Below, one piece after another: positions 1-15,000 of a stretch of 64,000 bases of DNA. The stretch's first letter is position 1, and every line of letters begins with the position of its first letter. Both the position numbers and the translations under genes were made by a program. The DNA comes from Camarhynchus parvulus (lineage: Eukaryota > Chordata > Aves > Passeriformes > Thraupidae): contig NC_044601.1 of the NCBI RefSeq assembly GCF_901933205.1, forward strand, positions 45,853,376-45,917,375, read 5' to 3'. The notes beneath the pieces are model-generated. The model was not told the origin of the DNA, made no database searches, and saw only the letters and a list, made by a program, of their open reading frames with translations.

Positions 1-832
1 TACCACATGACTTGCATTGCATGTCTTTATTGCATGTTTTTTATTAAACAACACATGAAACCTCTTTATGAAGAGAGTTCATTTCCCTAGAAACCTGACA
101 TAGACTCTTTAAAGGCATGTGACTAATTTTCTGCCTCTCTGCAGTTTCAAAATTAATTTTTTTTAATGTACTCAAGATTTGAGTAATTATTCAGTAGAGA
201 TCAGCCTGTCCCAGTGTCTAATAGTTCTTGTGAGATAGTGAAAATTGTTCATTTCCAAGGACTACAAAAGGAAGGCTTCTGTTAAACATTTTACAATAAT
301 TGAGTATTATCTCTATTTCAAATGGACTTAAAGTTTTATTATTACTTGCCTCTTTATGAAGCTTATTCAGTTGTGATTAAAAGGTCATTGAGATCACATT
401 GGATGTATCCACGCTCAGCAAGCACAGCTGTGTTATCTGTGCTCAAGAACCACTTCTGCACATACTTTTGATGAAGAGAAATTCAATTAATGAAAATAAT
501 CTAAAAAACAAACAGAGGAGAAACATCCAGACAATCTATGTAGTTTTTCCCTCTTAGTGGTACAATTGCAGGTCTTCTAATACAATTGCCAAGAACCTAA
601 TTCCTTTCACCCTGGTCATTTACCGTTTTCAGGATTGAATTTTAAAGCCAGATGAAAGATCTAGATACAGAAACACTACTGACTGGCAGAAAACCTTATG
701 TTCTGACCATAAATCCCCCAAATGCTTCTGATGCCTCCATGTGTGCAGTTTCTCTATATCTGAAAAAAGAGCCAGTAAATCAGAGCATCAGCAAATGACA
801 GGTCGGCAGTGAGTCCCCAGACACATTGTAGT

Positions 833-868
833 ATCTAGTGTAGTGTAGTGTGTAGTGTAGTTTGTACG
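833..868. repeat. Short degenerate tandem repeat (TAGTG-like)
   Basis: The unit tagtg/tgtag recurs several times with small insertions. It looks like an imperfect minisatellite produced by replication slippage. No function is implied. Confidence 0.6.
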
Positions 869-1795
869 TAGTGTCCAGCTCCTGATAGCCAGCTCCTTGT
901 CTCTGACTCATTTTTGCAGGCTGACTACCTACCACTTCCTGCCATCTTATGGAATAATGTCAAAATACTGGATTCTCAAAGATATCTGTCCCCTAGGTCA
1001 TTCTGTCTGGCCATCACATCTGTGGATGTGTTTAGTGGAAAGGGCATGTCACTTTTTTCAGTGGAGGACGTTGACCTGATACACGATTGGGAGAGAAGGG
1101 CACAAGGGTCCTCCCCCCTCTCTGGGGAGATCACAGAGGAGTGTAAGATCAGAGGAGACTGTCAGAGCCAGCCACACACGAGCACATTTATGAGGCAATT
1201 CACTCAGAAGAACTACAGCTATCAGGCATCCACTGTGTCCATTCCCAGAAAGTTCTAGACACTGCCTAACACTTGTCAAAGATGACCTGAAAGGAGCAGA
1301 AGCATAATCACGTGAAAGTCAACAGGGCTTAATCTCACACTGACATCTTGGTTTAATATCACTAGCCCACAGAATAGATTATCAGCATCTTGGTACTCCT
1401 AATCTCACAACAACTCTCAAAGTGTGTAAGGTTTTTATTTTAAAAATGAACACATTGAGATGCTGACATGCTGGGTTTTGCCTATGCTGGATTGCACCAT
1501 GGTTTACAGAATGACAGCACGGTTGGGACTGGGAGGGTGTCACTGTCATATTTTCTCAAAAATCCCTTCGCCAGGATTTCTTCTCCTGGGAAGATGAGAA
1601 GCTTCAGCTTCTCCTGTGTTTGCTGCTTTGGAATGTGGTCTGGAGATTTTTTATCCAAACATGTGAATTGTTTTTACTTAATGACCAATCACCATCAGCT
1701 GTGTCAACTCTGAGGCATCAGTCATGAGTTTTCATTATCATTCTTCTTAAACCTTCTGTCTGTATCCTTCTCTTTCTTTAGTATAGTTTTAGTAT

Positions 1796-1880
1796 AGTAT
1801 TCCTTAATAAAATATAAATATCCTTAATAAAATATTTATATAAATTTATTATTTTATATAAATATAAAATAATAAATCGG
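1796..1880. repeat. AT-rich low-complexity block with tandem 20-bp unit
   Basis: Two adjacent near-identical 20-bp units starting tccttaataaaat are followed by self-complementary runs of tttatata and tatataaa. This is simple-sequence DNA. Confidence 0.6.
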
Positions 1881-1934
1881 CCTTCTGAGAACATGGAGTC
1901 AGATTCTCATCTCAGCTCTTTCTGGGGACCCCCG

Positions 1935-2312
1935 CAAGCTCAACAGGAGAGGCCTTTTGAGGTCATCTTGACCAGACCCTCTGCTCAAACAGGGCCACCT
2001 ATAGCCAGGAGCTCAGGAATAGGAACTCCACAACTTTTCTGAGCAACGTCTGGTAGTGCTCTGGCACTTTCACAGGAAAAATGTGTTTCCTATTCAAGTA
2101 CATTCAGAAATAATAGTGAATCCTGTGTTTCAATTTGTAAATACTCCCTTGGTGAATCCTCTCTGAGCACTCTTGATGATTCTCTTGTTCTTCTTGTGCT
2201 TGAAAATGGTTTCCAGAGCTATCTGTTCTATCACTGTCCTAGGAATCAAGGGGAGGTTAACCAATGTGTAGTTTTTATTTCTACTGATATCATAGGACCT
2301 CAGTAACTTCAA
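1935..2312 (-). mobile_element. Decayed CR1 LINE fragment, minus strand
   Basis: The left half (about 1940-2100) resembles the reverse complement of a CR1 3' region, with the phrases for 'gaggtcatct', 'cagggccacct' and 'ctccacaac..tctgagcaac'. The right half translates on the minus strand into a 60-residue piece resembling a CR1 reverse-transcriptase segment: an N-Y-T-L-V-N-L motif where the family has N-Y-R-P-V-S-L, then I-P-R-T-V-I-E-Q-I, then an R-G-F-T-K-G motif like the family's Q-H-G-F-T-K-G. The two halves are not contiguous in an intact CR1, so the copy carries an internal deletion. It is old and heavily mutated. The assignment rests on remembered family motifs. Confidence 0.72.
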
Positions 2313-5300
2313 CAGGCTTATTTCAAGTCATAAAGAAAATTATAATAGATCCAGGAACCTTATCTTTTACTGTTGGTCACCAAATATACCTCTTAACGTT
2401 AGTGATGATCTACACTGAGCCAGTAGTTGCCTTCTGGACACAGGACAAGTAGAGCATTTGTTTGGACAGTATCTCTTACTACAAAGAGCAAAACCTGCTA
2501 CACTACATGTTCAGAGGGATTTTCATAACTCTCCGGCTAGTACTTAAATAGAGAAGTTTCTCTCCAAAGTAGAAAATATTCTCTCTGGATCTGACTGGAT
2601 TTCTGCTTTTGGGGGGATTTTTTGTCTGATTGCATTCATCTCTCAGCTGCATTCCCTCCTCCATTTTCCTAGCCCTGCAGTGAACAGACACTCTCGCTGT
2701 CATATCCTTTTCCAAGCCTCCTGGTATTCAGCTCTTTTATTCAAATCCCATCTAACTTCATTATTTTTTAAATACAAAAGGGAAAAATCTATTTCCTTTG
2801 TATTGCCCTGATTTATTTCTTGACTACGTGCACCATTCCAAAACATAGTCCAATTGTAAGAGAGCAAGATGGAAATTCAACTTCCACATCACATCTACAA
2901 TCCCTTCTGGATTGTGTGACAGGGAAGAGATTCTAAATATAGAAATTAAATAGCTTCCATACCTAATCTAGATAAAATTAAAATTTTAATATCGGAGTAG
3001 AATATCTAATGTGTCATTTAATCAGTATACTAATGGAATCATGTTTCAAAATATGAAACAGAAAATAGAGCATTTAATATTTTCCACCTCAGAGTCTTTC
3101 TTTTAGGATCAGCTGGTATCAGTTAGTATCAGTTTTTGCTTAGGTGTTTGTAATTCCCTTCATACATCTTAACAGAAAAAATGGTTTTAATCTACAGAAA
3201 GGCTTGGCCACAGCCCAGATGGAGATGTGCTGCTGGGTCTCTTTTGGCATTTACAACACCTGGCACAGGTCCCCAGTGGCTGGAAAATGGCTTGGGAGAC
3301 ACTGCAAAGCAAAGCTGCTGCCAAGCCAGCAGCATGTTGCTGCCTGGCATGAGCTGCTCTGGGCTGATTTAAATACAAATCTCCTCGGAACAGCTGTGCT
3401 CTGTTGAGAAATCTTAATCATCTCCTGCTTGGATGCTGCCAATGACGTGTTCTTGCATACACGTCCTGCTGCAGACCACAGCTTAAATATCAGAAGACCT
3501 TGTACCACCTCAGAATTGCTGGAAGCCCCATGACCCCCAGCTGGGGAGCTGCCTTCTGTGTCCTTTCCCTGGATGTTTCTTGTCTCCTTCCTTACCTTTC
3601 ATATCTCCACACTTTGGGAACACCCTCTCATCCTGTCGGGATCTGGAGGCTCTCAGCTCCCCTTAGCCCTGGGGAGCAGCTGGGCAGAGCAGAAGGTTTG
3701 GACGGACTTGTCACCTCCAGGGGCCGAGGGGCTGGAAGTAACTCTCTCCTAAAGGTTTCATGAACTGCCCTCCATCAGCACTCTGCAAGTATTGGTGCAC
3801 AAATCTGGAAACCTCACATCATTTCCATACCCCATTCCTGTATGTCTTTCAGGGCTTGCCCGCAGTTCAGCTAATGGACACATTTGGGTTCTCCAAGCAG
3901 GCTGTGTTCCTCAAGGTGCCAAAAATCCCAGATTATTTTGTTATAATATTGCTAATGGCAAAGGCTTGCAAAGCTGTCTCTGAAATATATTTCTGCACCC
4001 AGATGCCTTAATAATTCATAAAGCCAGCAAATCACAGTGTTGGCACAAAGACTTTTAATATTAAGCTGCTGTAAGTTTGGACCAGATACATTCTGCTGAG
4101 TCCAATGAAAGGCAATTGCAATAATGTGACGAGACAGTTGAAATATTCAGTACATGTAGAAAGACAGTTGGAAACCCAAATATTTAACAATTCATGCATT
4201 TATTTTGCAGATACTTAAGAAGAATTTGATTTGTCTGAACACAAAACTGAGCTACTAATTAGGTCAAAACCAAGTTATGTATTTACAATATATAGCACAG
4301 TGTTACGTAAGAGAGCAAGCCCCTCAAAAGGACTATATGCATTTCTTTCACAACATGCTGTATAATTGTAAAGTAATTCCTCTCATCTGCTTCTAGTCAC
4401 ATCAGGCACATGGGACAGAAGATAGAAATGAATGTGGGAAGAAATATCCAGTCAAATAAACTCACACAATTTTGCCCCTATAGGAAAAATGGCAGTCACA
4501 AGCAGTCAGCTCTGGGGTAGACCACAGCAGGTTCCAATAGCACTGACAAACACCACATGTGAGCTTTGGGATGGAGGACACCTCTGGGATATAAGAGACA
4601 TAGAGCAGAAAGTGCCACAACTGCATGCTTAGTCTGCATGGTTATCTGCAGCAGGAGCAGTTTTCTAGCATGTAATGTTTTTCTTCATTTCAGAGGAACC
4701 CAGAATAAGTGAGCAAAGAAAACATAAAAGGCATAGAAAATATTCACGTATTTTGTGAATAAGATAAATGGCATTGCAGCAAATGGAAAAATAGTGGGTC
4801 CCAGACTGAAAGGATCATAGCAGGAGTAACAAAAATAAGGTCTGGTAATATGAAGCACAGTACACTCGTACTGGTTTTGGTTGGAGTTAATGTCTTGGAG
4901 GGTTAATGTCTTTCACAGTAAAAGAATTTTGGCTGGAGTTAAACCACAACAACACTGCAAGATTAGAGTTTTATTAAAACCTAACACACATAAGGTAAGG
5001 CAATGACAGATTCATAAGCACTATCTTTGTCTACTTTCATTTGCATTCCAAAACCAGGCATTATGACATTTCCCATCCAAGGTATTTATATAGACCACAA
5101 AGTTTTGTCCATATCTCCCGTTATGACTTATACCAACCCACCTCCAGTTTCCTTTGCTAGCCACCTCCTATCATTAATACTGTCTTCCAGATACCAGTTT
5201 CACCTTTCCCTATACCCAATCCATCCCAGAGGGCGATCCAGCAGCTACTCTTTCACTAACAAAACTAAATGTTAAATTATCCAGTCAGTTGACTTTGACC

Positions 5301-7916
5301 TTCTAACGGTGAATTTGAAGTTTCATATCTAGAATTTAAAATAAAAAATTTCCCAGCCTGGAGCTGAGAAATGCCAAGCGAATATCAAATGAATGGAAAA
5401 AAGTAGAAAGGTGTTTCATCTAGACTAGAGAGAGTTTTCCAACCAACAGGGATGAGCTGCTTATATGCACCTCAGTACATATATGCCTTTCAAAGAGAAG
5501 TACATTTAAGTTCTAATACTAAACTAACTTGTGCATATAGACACCAACTTAACAAAGCAGAAGCCTGGAATGGAGCTTAAAGCATGCCTTGCCAAAGTCC
5601 CAGTAGAACATAAACATTCCTTGGAAAGGCAACGTTGACATTTCTTCGATTTAGATGCAAGTCCTTATGCACAAACAATAAAGGTCCATGTCTTTGTGCA
5701 CCTGTACTCTGCACTACACCCTATGAGAAACAGAGGCTTAGCCTATCATTCTGCCTCAAGCCCTGGCTTGCCTGGCATCAGCACCATCCCCTTCCCAGGT
5801 TCCTGCAGTGATGAGCTGAGGAAAGAGTCTGTATCCACACTCAGAGGCAATTTCTCCGTGGATGCAGTTCTGTCTCCATCTGCTCTGCTTAAATGTTGGT
5901 ACTTGAAATGAGGTAGGGGTAGAGGAGCTGTGCAGCCAGGTGTCTGGAGTGCCTTTCGAGCTGGGGCTGTGGCACAGCCAGGTGTGCAGTGCCAGCCCTG
6001 TGGCTGCCCGTGCTGCCCATGCCCAGGGCAAGGCACCCACGGGCGCTGCCTATGCAGGAGCAGGGCTGATGGTGCTGCTGCAGAGCACACATCTGCTCCT
6101 CTCTGCCATGGTGGGGCCACCAAACCTCACAGACCTGTCATCAAGGAGCAAATATTTCAGAGGAAAATTTGCTTTGATCAGTTTCACACACATTTTAAAG
6201 CTGATTTTAACCACTGTAGTACTAGTGTTTGCTTCTTGCTCATGTTTCTAGATCTTGTTTCTGTCAAGTTCAGTGAAGGCCTCTTCACTGAACTCAACAG
6301 GTCTGCTTCACAGCTCTCACAACCACAACCACATTTCTGATTGCAGAGTGCTGTATTCCAGCTTTGTGTTTGATCTTGTGTCTCTGTCTTGCCTGATCTC
6401 AACAGCTATAGCACCCTGCTGCTCACAGCTAATGGGTCCCCTTTTTAGTGCAAGCGATAGATGTCTGCCTTTTGAAGCTGATTATTTCCCAGATGCTGCA
6501 CTTTACTGCCAGGCAAGGAGTTGGTTGGAAAAGCAGGTGAGGAGTTGTATTGTATGAGAAAAATTATTTTTCATTTAACTTAGTCAAAGACGTAGTTAGA
6601 CTAGATGCACACAGAGATCAAGTAACATATATAAAATAAAGTAATATAAGTTCAAGATCTGTTTCCCAGATCACTACCCAGAGAGAGGAGGAAATAAAAG
6701 GAAGATTTAGACAGATACTCAGCCCTGGAAAACTCTGCACCAGTCTCCTGATGATGAGGGACACAGACACCAGAGAGAAAAAGAAAAGAACTAATAAAAC
6801 ATGGTTTTATCTTGTCCTGCTGTCTTTTTAGAAAAAGTGAACATCAATTAAGTATGAATGTCTTCAAGTATTCCCCCCTCTTAGGAAAAAAATATACTGC
6901 TGGAAAAGTTTTCATCTTCCAAATGAGCTGATTACTTTACAAACTATATTGACAGCTCACTGTATCAGGCTTGACTCCTGTTTTTTCTTTTAGCACTAGT
7001 TAATGAGAATGTTTGTCTGCTCAGATTGTTAGAGTCAACAGAACACAACAGTAAGAGACAAAAACACCAAACAGGCTTGGTGTTGACTGCCCTGCCTGTC
7101 TGCCAAATACATCAATCCAGGAGAGTCACCAGCTTTGTTCTTTTCTGCGTAGCTGCATGGCACTTATAGATTACAATAGGGTTAATGAGCTTTGTTTGTC
7201 AATCCCAAGGCACAGCACATAAACCCCGCACATTCATAGGGCAGCCTCTCCTCCAGGGCTGGGAAAGACCTGGGGGAAAAAGAGACCTAACCAACCAGTT
7301 TCTGAAGAGAAGAAACCTGATGAATTATGAAAATTCCTTCCTTTTAACATTGCTGCCCTCAGGGATACACAGCTGGCTTTCTTCAGGAGGCAAAAACTGG
7401 GTGTGAAAACGGGTGCTGGTTTGATTTGGTATGGTTTTGTCTGTGTGCTGCAGAAACATGAAGCTTGTTTCCCTAATCAAGTTACATGTTGTCTAATGTT
7501 TGCCCATAGACTCAGAAGTAGGGAAGCTGTAGAGCATTTTGTTTTCCCCCAGCATGTGGCCATATGGTTGACCTGATGCCCAGAAAAATTCTGAGTTTCA
7601 TTTTTTCGCATGGTGTGAAACCTTTTAATAGAAACAAACTTCGTGGCTTTTGTAGCCAGAGTCAAAGAAATGTAATGCCCTAATTACCAAAAATCTCAAA
7701 ATGTACCACAGCAATTTCTGCAATGCACATGTTCTATCTGCTTTCTTTTCCCACCTCTTCTGAACCACTTTGCCCACACCATAGTTTTACGTTACCATAT
7801 ACTGCTCAGCAGTGAGCGGGAAATTTAAAATAACCAAAAAGCAATGAAGTATCACAATAACATAATTTTCATGAGAGGAGATGCCGCCCTCTTCACTGGA
7901 GACCATCACATATCCA

Positions 7917-8036
7917 CATATCTATATCTCTATATATCTACTTATCTATATATCTACATAAATTATCTGATATATACATATAATTTATATCACATATATA
8001 ATATATATTTTATATATATATATATGTCATATATTG
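7917..8036. repeat. AT-rich microsatellite (TATC/TA)
   Basis: Runs of tatc, tata and tatct units make up this block. The 89-codon frame across it, rich in Tyr and Ile, is a by-product of the repeat and not a gene. Confidence 0.85.
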
Positions 8037-9420
8037 ATACTGTTTCACTGGTATTAGTGCAGAAACTACTAAGAATCAGACCAAGACAGATATTTCTGTA
8101 TCTTGAACTCTAATAAATGTAGAAAAGGAAAAGGATGGTAAAGCATGAGAAGTAGAGAAACCCTCCTGAGACTGACTGAGCATTAGGCTTGGACATAATC
8201 CAATGGAAAGGGACCACACATATTTGTAGATGACAAAGTAAGTTGTGATGATACCAGTCCACAGGGTGTCACAGAGCATGCAATTCTCACCCAAGGGTAT
8301 GTAAAAGAAAGTTACTTGTAAATTATTTAAGTAGGAACCTATTTTGTATCCAGGACATTTCTGTCAAAAGAAGCAAACACCCCAGACTGCAGAAGAAACA
8401 TCCCAGTCTCTTTCTCATTTCCTTTTCTTCTTGGTTGTTAGTGAGCATTGTCTTACCCATAAGTCAGTACAGAAGCTCCATCAAACACACATTAATCTGG
8501 CTACTGGCCAGAAGAAACCAACTTTTTGTTGGATTCCAGGGAAGGCTTTACTCTGTTTGACAGAAACAATGAAGTCACACCTGAAGTCTAGGTAAGTTGG
8601 AAAGCCAGCTTCCTAAAATTATTGCCTATGTTCCCAAGAGAGAGAACAGGAACAAACCTGCCTGCCTGAGACTAGCTGCCTAAATAGGACCCAGTAATCC
8701 CAAGTGTTCTGATTTGTCTTATTGAGTGGTGTTTTGATTTGGCTTATTTTTATCCTGATTTAGTGTGTGGGTTGTATTTGTTGGCAGTGGCAGAGCTCAC
8801 TGCCCTGTATCTGGTATCTCCAAAAAGTTTGAAAGCAAATAAAGGCCAGCTCTCCTGGATGCAGCCATCTCTTCAGCTACAGACTTTGACTGAGCCTGCT
8901 ATCCTAATCCAGTGGGCCTGAATTGCAGAAATTAGGGGCAAAATAAAAATTCCAGCAAAACAAAATACTCATAACAATAGGCAGATTTAAGCTTTCTCTT
9001 TAAATAAATGGCCTAGGAACTGTGAAGATACCTCCATCTCCTCTGACCAGTTACGTGAATAGAGAAGAGAGTCTCAAAATTACTCCCTCTTATGCCTGAA
9101 CACAAGAGATGTATTTCATATTTTTTTTCCTTTCAGAGAGCACAAATGTTCCCCACCCCACGCCTGGGAGAACCAGTGCTGCAGGTTCAGCTGTGCATTA
9201 TTGCTGCAGAGGCTGCCTGGAGGCATCAGAAACAAAGGCTTGGGCTGGACCAAGGCCATGTTGTTCAGAACCCTGGAAAGGAAGAAGCAGCAAGAAGGGA
9301 TTGTGGACAGTTAGTCTTTATGTTTCTTTACCATCAGCTGTGAGAGATTTTGGGAAGAGATGTGTTGCCACTTGCATAGCACAAGTTCTGCACAGACGTT
9401 TTCTGGGTATAATTCCACCC

Positions 9421-9440
9421 CCCAGCCCAGCCCAGCCCAG
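9421..9440. repeat. (CCCAG)4 pentanucleotide repeat
   Basis: Four perfect copies of cccag follow a short run of c. It is a simple repeat. Confidence 0.85.
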
Positions 9441-12014
9441 CTTCCCAGTTATCTGGAGCAGACTAAAAGGATGCCATGCCATTTTTCTGGCCTGATCCCT
9501 TTCATTCTCTGACTTGGCTACAGCTTGCTGTGTTTTCTCCTAGGCCTGGCCTGGCAATGCAGGTGCTGCCATACCATGTCATGTTCCAGAGCTGCTTCTG
9601 TCCCTGTGTGTGCCCTGAGCCTCAAGCTGAGGTGTGGTAAATCCCTTCTCCTCTCTCTGTCTGATTTCCACTTCCTGTGTGCTCGCTACAAAACCATGAT
9701 AAATATGAGTCAAGGTGATAGAAACTGGAGAGGTCAGCCAGCAAAGGGGCACATGCAGCTCAGTTTAACAGCCTCTCACTGAATGGTCATTGAACGAGGA
9801 AGATTTTGTTGTACTTGTTCTTTCACTAATTAATGTCAGTATGACAGGTTTCAGGAGAGGTCAGATGCACCCCAGGGAGGCTGCTAAAGGAAGAACTCAT
9901 TTGAGCATGGAGGTTGCTGCAACTGCAGCCCTTAACAGTATATTCAAGTATTGCAAATAATTAGTATTTTCCGCATTGGAAGCTGTCTGAGAATGAGATG
10001 ATAGTGAACTTTTTTTCCTGTAAAGAGTCAAAATACATTTTAGAAGTTTATGACTCTGCAATCAGACAAATATGCAAGTTCTGGAGGCTGAAAATTTATA
10101 TGTCCTAATTTTTTACTTCCATTTTTTGTTCCAGTACTTTCTTGGGCCTTGAAAACAGCTGGCATAAATTCCAACAGCAAAGACTGGTCCAAAATTAGGG
10201 CTCCAAACCCTTGATATTACTGATAACTCTATTCTGCAGAAAAACAAGGACAACTATGGAAATTTTTTTCCATGCAACATTCACACATAGGTCTGTGAAA
10301 CTTTTGCCTGGAAAATCATTTATCCTCTGTATTCACAGCAGATCGATTGCAACCTGTAGTTACATCTCCACAGGCAGAACTGTTCACATTCATACGGAGG
10401 CTTAAGTTTCATGTTCTGTCAAATAGCCTGGGCATGATCTACAGGTGCCTCAGTGATAATCTAATACATTGATTTTACCCTTTTACATTTTCTCATATGT
10501 AGTATCATTATGACCAGGTAGTTCATCTTGATACTGCTTAGTTCCTAGTATTATTAACTACCCTTATGCACACACTCACAGGCTCCTAACAACAAATCTG
10601 TTCAAGGCACCAAAAAGGATGCTTTGTGATTTTTCACCTACTGGTACTCATAAAGAGGTGTTGAATTTTCCAAGGTATTTTGTAGATATTTATGCACCAA
10701 TGGATTTAAAATCCAATGGTCACATTCTGAACATTTTTGGAATAATTGACTCCTTTGGTTCTTATCTCCAGTGCTATGAAACCAACAGATCCAACAGTGT
10801 TGAAAAAGCCATATTAGATTTTTTGCTGTAATTTACATTCTAAATCATTAATTTCTCTTCAGCTAATTCACATATAAAGCCTGCTTACGTCTGCAAAACC
10901 CACAAGATTCTGCATTAAACTATCACTGTGTGAGTGACAGGAACAAGCACTGTGTCAGGAAAGCACTTGCTAGGAATAGAGGATACAGTCAGCAACAACA
11001 GCTTACAGATACCATGCCAGGTAATGACAACCTTTTGAAGGTGGTGGGAGATTTGCTTTTATCATCAGAAGAGAAGATCAGGACTTCATGAAAGAATATT
11101 TTATTTTCAAGACATGAGGAAGGAGGTCTCTGTTATGTGGGACACAGTGAAAGCTGGTGTTAAAAAAGAAGGGGAATTTAATGTTCTGACATCCTAGAGC
11201 AGTGCAAAGCAAAACCAAACAGGAGAAAAGCACTCTGGATACAAATCATGCAGGACTATCAAAAGCACAAAGGAGCAAACCCCAAATGCTGATCTCCCAA
11301 GTGCCAAAAAACCTCCCCACATCTTATCCAGCCTATGTTATGTCCACGTGCTAGACCTTCATGGAGACATTTTTGAATCCTGAAAGAATGGGTGGGAGAG
11401 CAGCAAAAGTCCTGTGTTCTCCCTGCTGGACCAGGCTGTGCTGGACCGTGACAACTCAAAGGGACATGGAACTGCATGCTCTGCTTAGTGACTGGGCCAG
11501 ATGCTGCTGTTAAAGTCAGGGCTGTTACAGTCAGGGTAATGTGACAGAATCAATAGCCCCCACTCTTCTCTTTTTAACATATGCTTGCAAAAGTTCCCAG
11601 GAAGGACCATGGGAAGTGTCAAAGGGAGATCCCAAAAACTGAATCAAAGCAATGTCACAATAAAGCCAGTAGATGTAAGGAAAAGTTTGAAAAGTTGAGT
11701 TCGTTCTTATCTGAGTAAAATAGCATAAAATGCTCTAATAACCATGCCAATAAAGTGGGAAGAAATTGACCTGAAGTCATTAATATGCATTTTGTACTCA
11801 TGAAAGCACCTACCTAAGCACAGAGAGCAGCAGGAAAGTCCTTAAGAGGTCAAAGAGAAAGACATGAACTTTACATGTTTTCATTTGGAGAGCTGCAGCA
11901 ACATAATTATCTGTGATTCAGGAAAGCAGAGACAAAGCCTTTATTTTAGAACATGTATTTTATGTTTTTATTTACATGAAAGTGTGTATTTATACGTTCT
12001 CATAAATAGACACA

Positions 12015-12050
12015 GAAATATATATATATTTATATATATATATGCATATA
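12015..12050. repeat. (TA)n microsatellite
   Basis: Alternating ta units broken by single t and c bases. It is a simple repeat in non-coding DNA. Confidence 0.8.
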
Positions 12051-15000
12051 CACGTGCTCATACGGGGAGGCTGTATCTGCTGTTTCTGGCACTGTGAGTA
12101 AACAGAGACGGTCCTACTAAATTCTGCCTCCAGTGAGTGAACGGGTGCAAAAACTCTTGCTTCAGAAAAATAACTTGTTTGAGCCCTGTGTCAGCTGGTC
12201 AGAAGCCACCAAAGGAGTGTCTCCTTACAGCAGCTGGCACAGAGGAGCCTCTGCTGCCCTGCTCACCGCATGCTGGTGACAACTTGCCAAGTGACAAACC
12301 CCGCCAAGCCACAGGAAGTAGCTGAAGTTTCTGCCGTGTGAAAGAGCTTGCTCACTAAGAGAGAGTTTCTTTTTTTCCCCAAACTCTTAGAGCTGCCTTC
12401 CTAGTAGGCTTCCTCACGGAGCTTTCTCAGTAGTACAGAAGCAACACTGTTTTAAATCATCACTAGAAGGAAATAGGAGAGGTAGAATAGGAGAGGCAGC
12501 TTGTCACAATTCCTGTAGCCTCCCTCCTATTCTCCACACAGAGCTTATCAGATGGCTCTTCCATTTAATGAACACTGCAAAAAGCTATCTTTTTCAAACT
12601 CTTTTTTTCTGGAGGACATTAATTCTCAAAATGCAAGGGACTTTTCCATTTGCGAATTTCTTCGGAAACATACCTTACTTTTATATTAATTATTCCTCCT
12701 CAGACTGCATCACAAAGCCCCGTCCTCATCTCTCTCTTTAGATTTTAGCTGTTAAGCTTGCAGCATCCTTGGGGTTTCTCCAGAGACAAAAGCAGCCTTC
12801 CACTTCTCAGTATGCAGTCTACAACCCTGCCACTCACAGGTCAGGAGCAACCCCTTGACTTCACATCCCAAAGGATACAGTTTTCAGTCATGTGCACCCA
12901 CCTGAACATGGTTCCAAAACAAATACAGCATCTCTTCACCATCCTAAAATCTCTGTGGTGCTATGCACAGCTGAGAGGAGTGGGCACTCCTAGCAACACA
13001 GGCTCAGGATCTTTGCTGATTTCACTGCTCAGGCTCTAAGTTTTATTTATTACCTTCTCATGTATGTAACACTTAAATGTATGCAGTAAAATTAACACAC
13101 CAAGTTCAAATCAAAATTAATCTTCTAATTTTTTTACTGTCTTAAAAAGCACTCTTCACACTGTAAAACACAGTTTAACTGTGAATTTCAAGCAAAGCCC
13201 TCACCCATCTACTGGGACACACAACAGCCAAGCACAGGCAGCCACGTCCTGCAGTCCTGCAGTACTGCAGCTGCTTCTGCTGAGCTTCTGAGCCCCTTCA
13301 TCTATGTAAAGAATTGAGAGTGCAGTATTTAAAGCTGAGAAATCAGCAACACCATGAAGAGCTGAACAACCTGAAGTCTCCTAGGAGGGTGGGCAGAAGC
13401 TGAGACTCCGCAGGCTTGCAGGGTCTCAGCCACTTTCCACTGTCCTCAGAGGAGCAGCACCACAGTGGCACTCACCCCAGCAGCCGTTGTGAGATGCAGA
13501 CACAGCCCTTTCAGAGGACAGCGTCCTTACTGTCAGCATCACCCTGCCTATCTTCCATGCTGTGGCTCCTACAGCCAAATTTGTCAGACAAAGGTGTTAT
13601 AAAACACATCAAAATAAAAGGAAACATTTTGATAATTGAGAAAACACTGAGCTCCATTTTTTTCCAGAGTCAATCTCCTGGTCCAGAAAATGGTACCTTT
13701 CTGTGAGTATTAGAGAAAACCTGCCTGTAAGTGGAATAGTGGAATAGTCTGCTACATGACATATAGGATTTTTTCAGCCACCCATAAGTAAGATGGCTTT
13801 CTGCCAAACCCTCAAGGATTTGCCTGTGGAAGTTCTGGTCTCATGATATTCTCAGGCACCTTGAAGGGTCTGAGAGCCTTTCACCAGGGAACAATGAATG
13901 AGTGCCCACTAAAACATGATCTTCTCTTCCACTTTTCAGAAGCAAACACAATGGTCTTCAGTACAAAGGAGGAAACCCTTACCAGCAAAACCCTCAGGTT
14001 TCTGGGTAGTAACAAACATGACTAATTGCTCAGGCTTGCAAGACACAAAACCACAGGCTGCTGGATACCAATTCATTTTGAAAAATCCAAGTTAACTCAA
14101 CTGTATAGTGGAAAATTGGACCTCCTCAATTTCTACAGAGTCATCAATCATTCCCTGACAAGTTCCTCATGTGCATGCAACCCAGAGCAGCACTGCCTTT
14201 TTCTTCAGCTTCATCCTACTTCTACCCATTCTTTTTGCCAGTTTCCCTATCTTCTGCTACTTTTGACTGTCCCTCCAGCACAAGTCTTCTGTGTTCTGAG
14301 CTTCCATTCATTTTTTTGGAGATAGTGACTTGCTTGAATCTCATTCCTGTCTCCCATCTACAAATTCTTTTTCATATTTCTCTGGTTACTAGTTAAACTC
14401 AGCCTTATTACCCATCATTTGGATTGCTTTTAGTTGGCCAGTGTTAATGGTTATGGTTAGCTTATCCAAGGAGAACTTTTCTGGCCTTTTGTCTGTCACT
14501 AGTCATCCCTCTTTCCATTTAGTGGGTCACACATCATGTCACTCAACGTCACTACCACACAATCACTGGAAACAGGACCTCAGATTGCTTTTAAGAGCAA
14601 TCTCTGTAAAAATATGTAGCATCATTCATCTTTGACTAGGGAATGGGTTTCTGTTTTGGGAAAGAGGAAGGGAATTGTTGCAATTGTACAGAATTAAATC
14701 CTCATGTCATTTAACATAAATCCTCTTAGTGATTATAAATGTGTATGACTAGCTGACCCATTTTACAGCAACCTGTTCTAATTTTAATGTAATTTCTCAT
14801 TCTATTAATCAAAATTTCTTGTTCATTTTTTTAAGTCCTAATCACCAGGGGTTATATTGCGCAGAATGGGAAAATTTTCCTAGGTCACTAGTAATCTCTG
14901 CAAATAAGTGTCCTGAAAACACTACACAATATCTTAACAGCTTTTGCATAAAATAAATTGGTATTAAAACCTGGAGATTAATGTTTGTGCAATTGCTAGT

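Larger units (their letters stand above)
1..1934. other. Non-coding, AT-rich unique sequence
   Basis: I see no gene here. Open frames are short, have no recognisable motif and are not flanked by convincing splice sites. A small TAGTG-type tandem stretch lies at about 833-868. An AT-rich block lies at about 1796-1880, in which a 20-bp unit beginning tccttaataaaat occurs twice in tandem with a few changes. Confidence 0.6.

Noticed and set aside
5930..6340. Cys/Gly/Ala-rich frames in a GC-richer patch
   Set aside because: Composition bias with a partial local duplication around 'cagccaggtgt'. CpG density is low and there is no domain.
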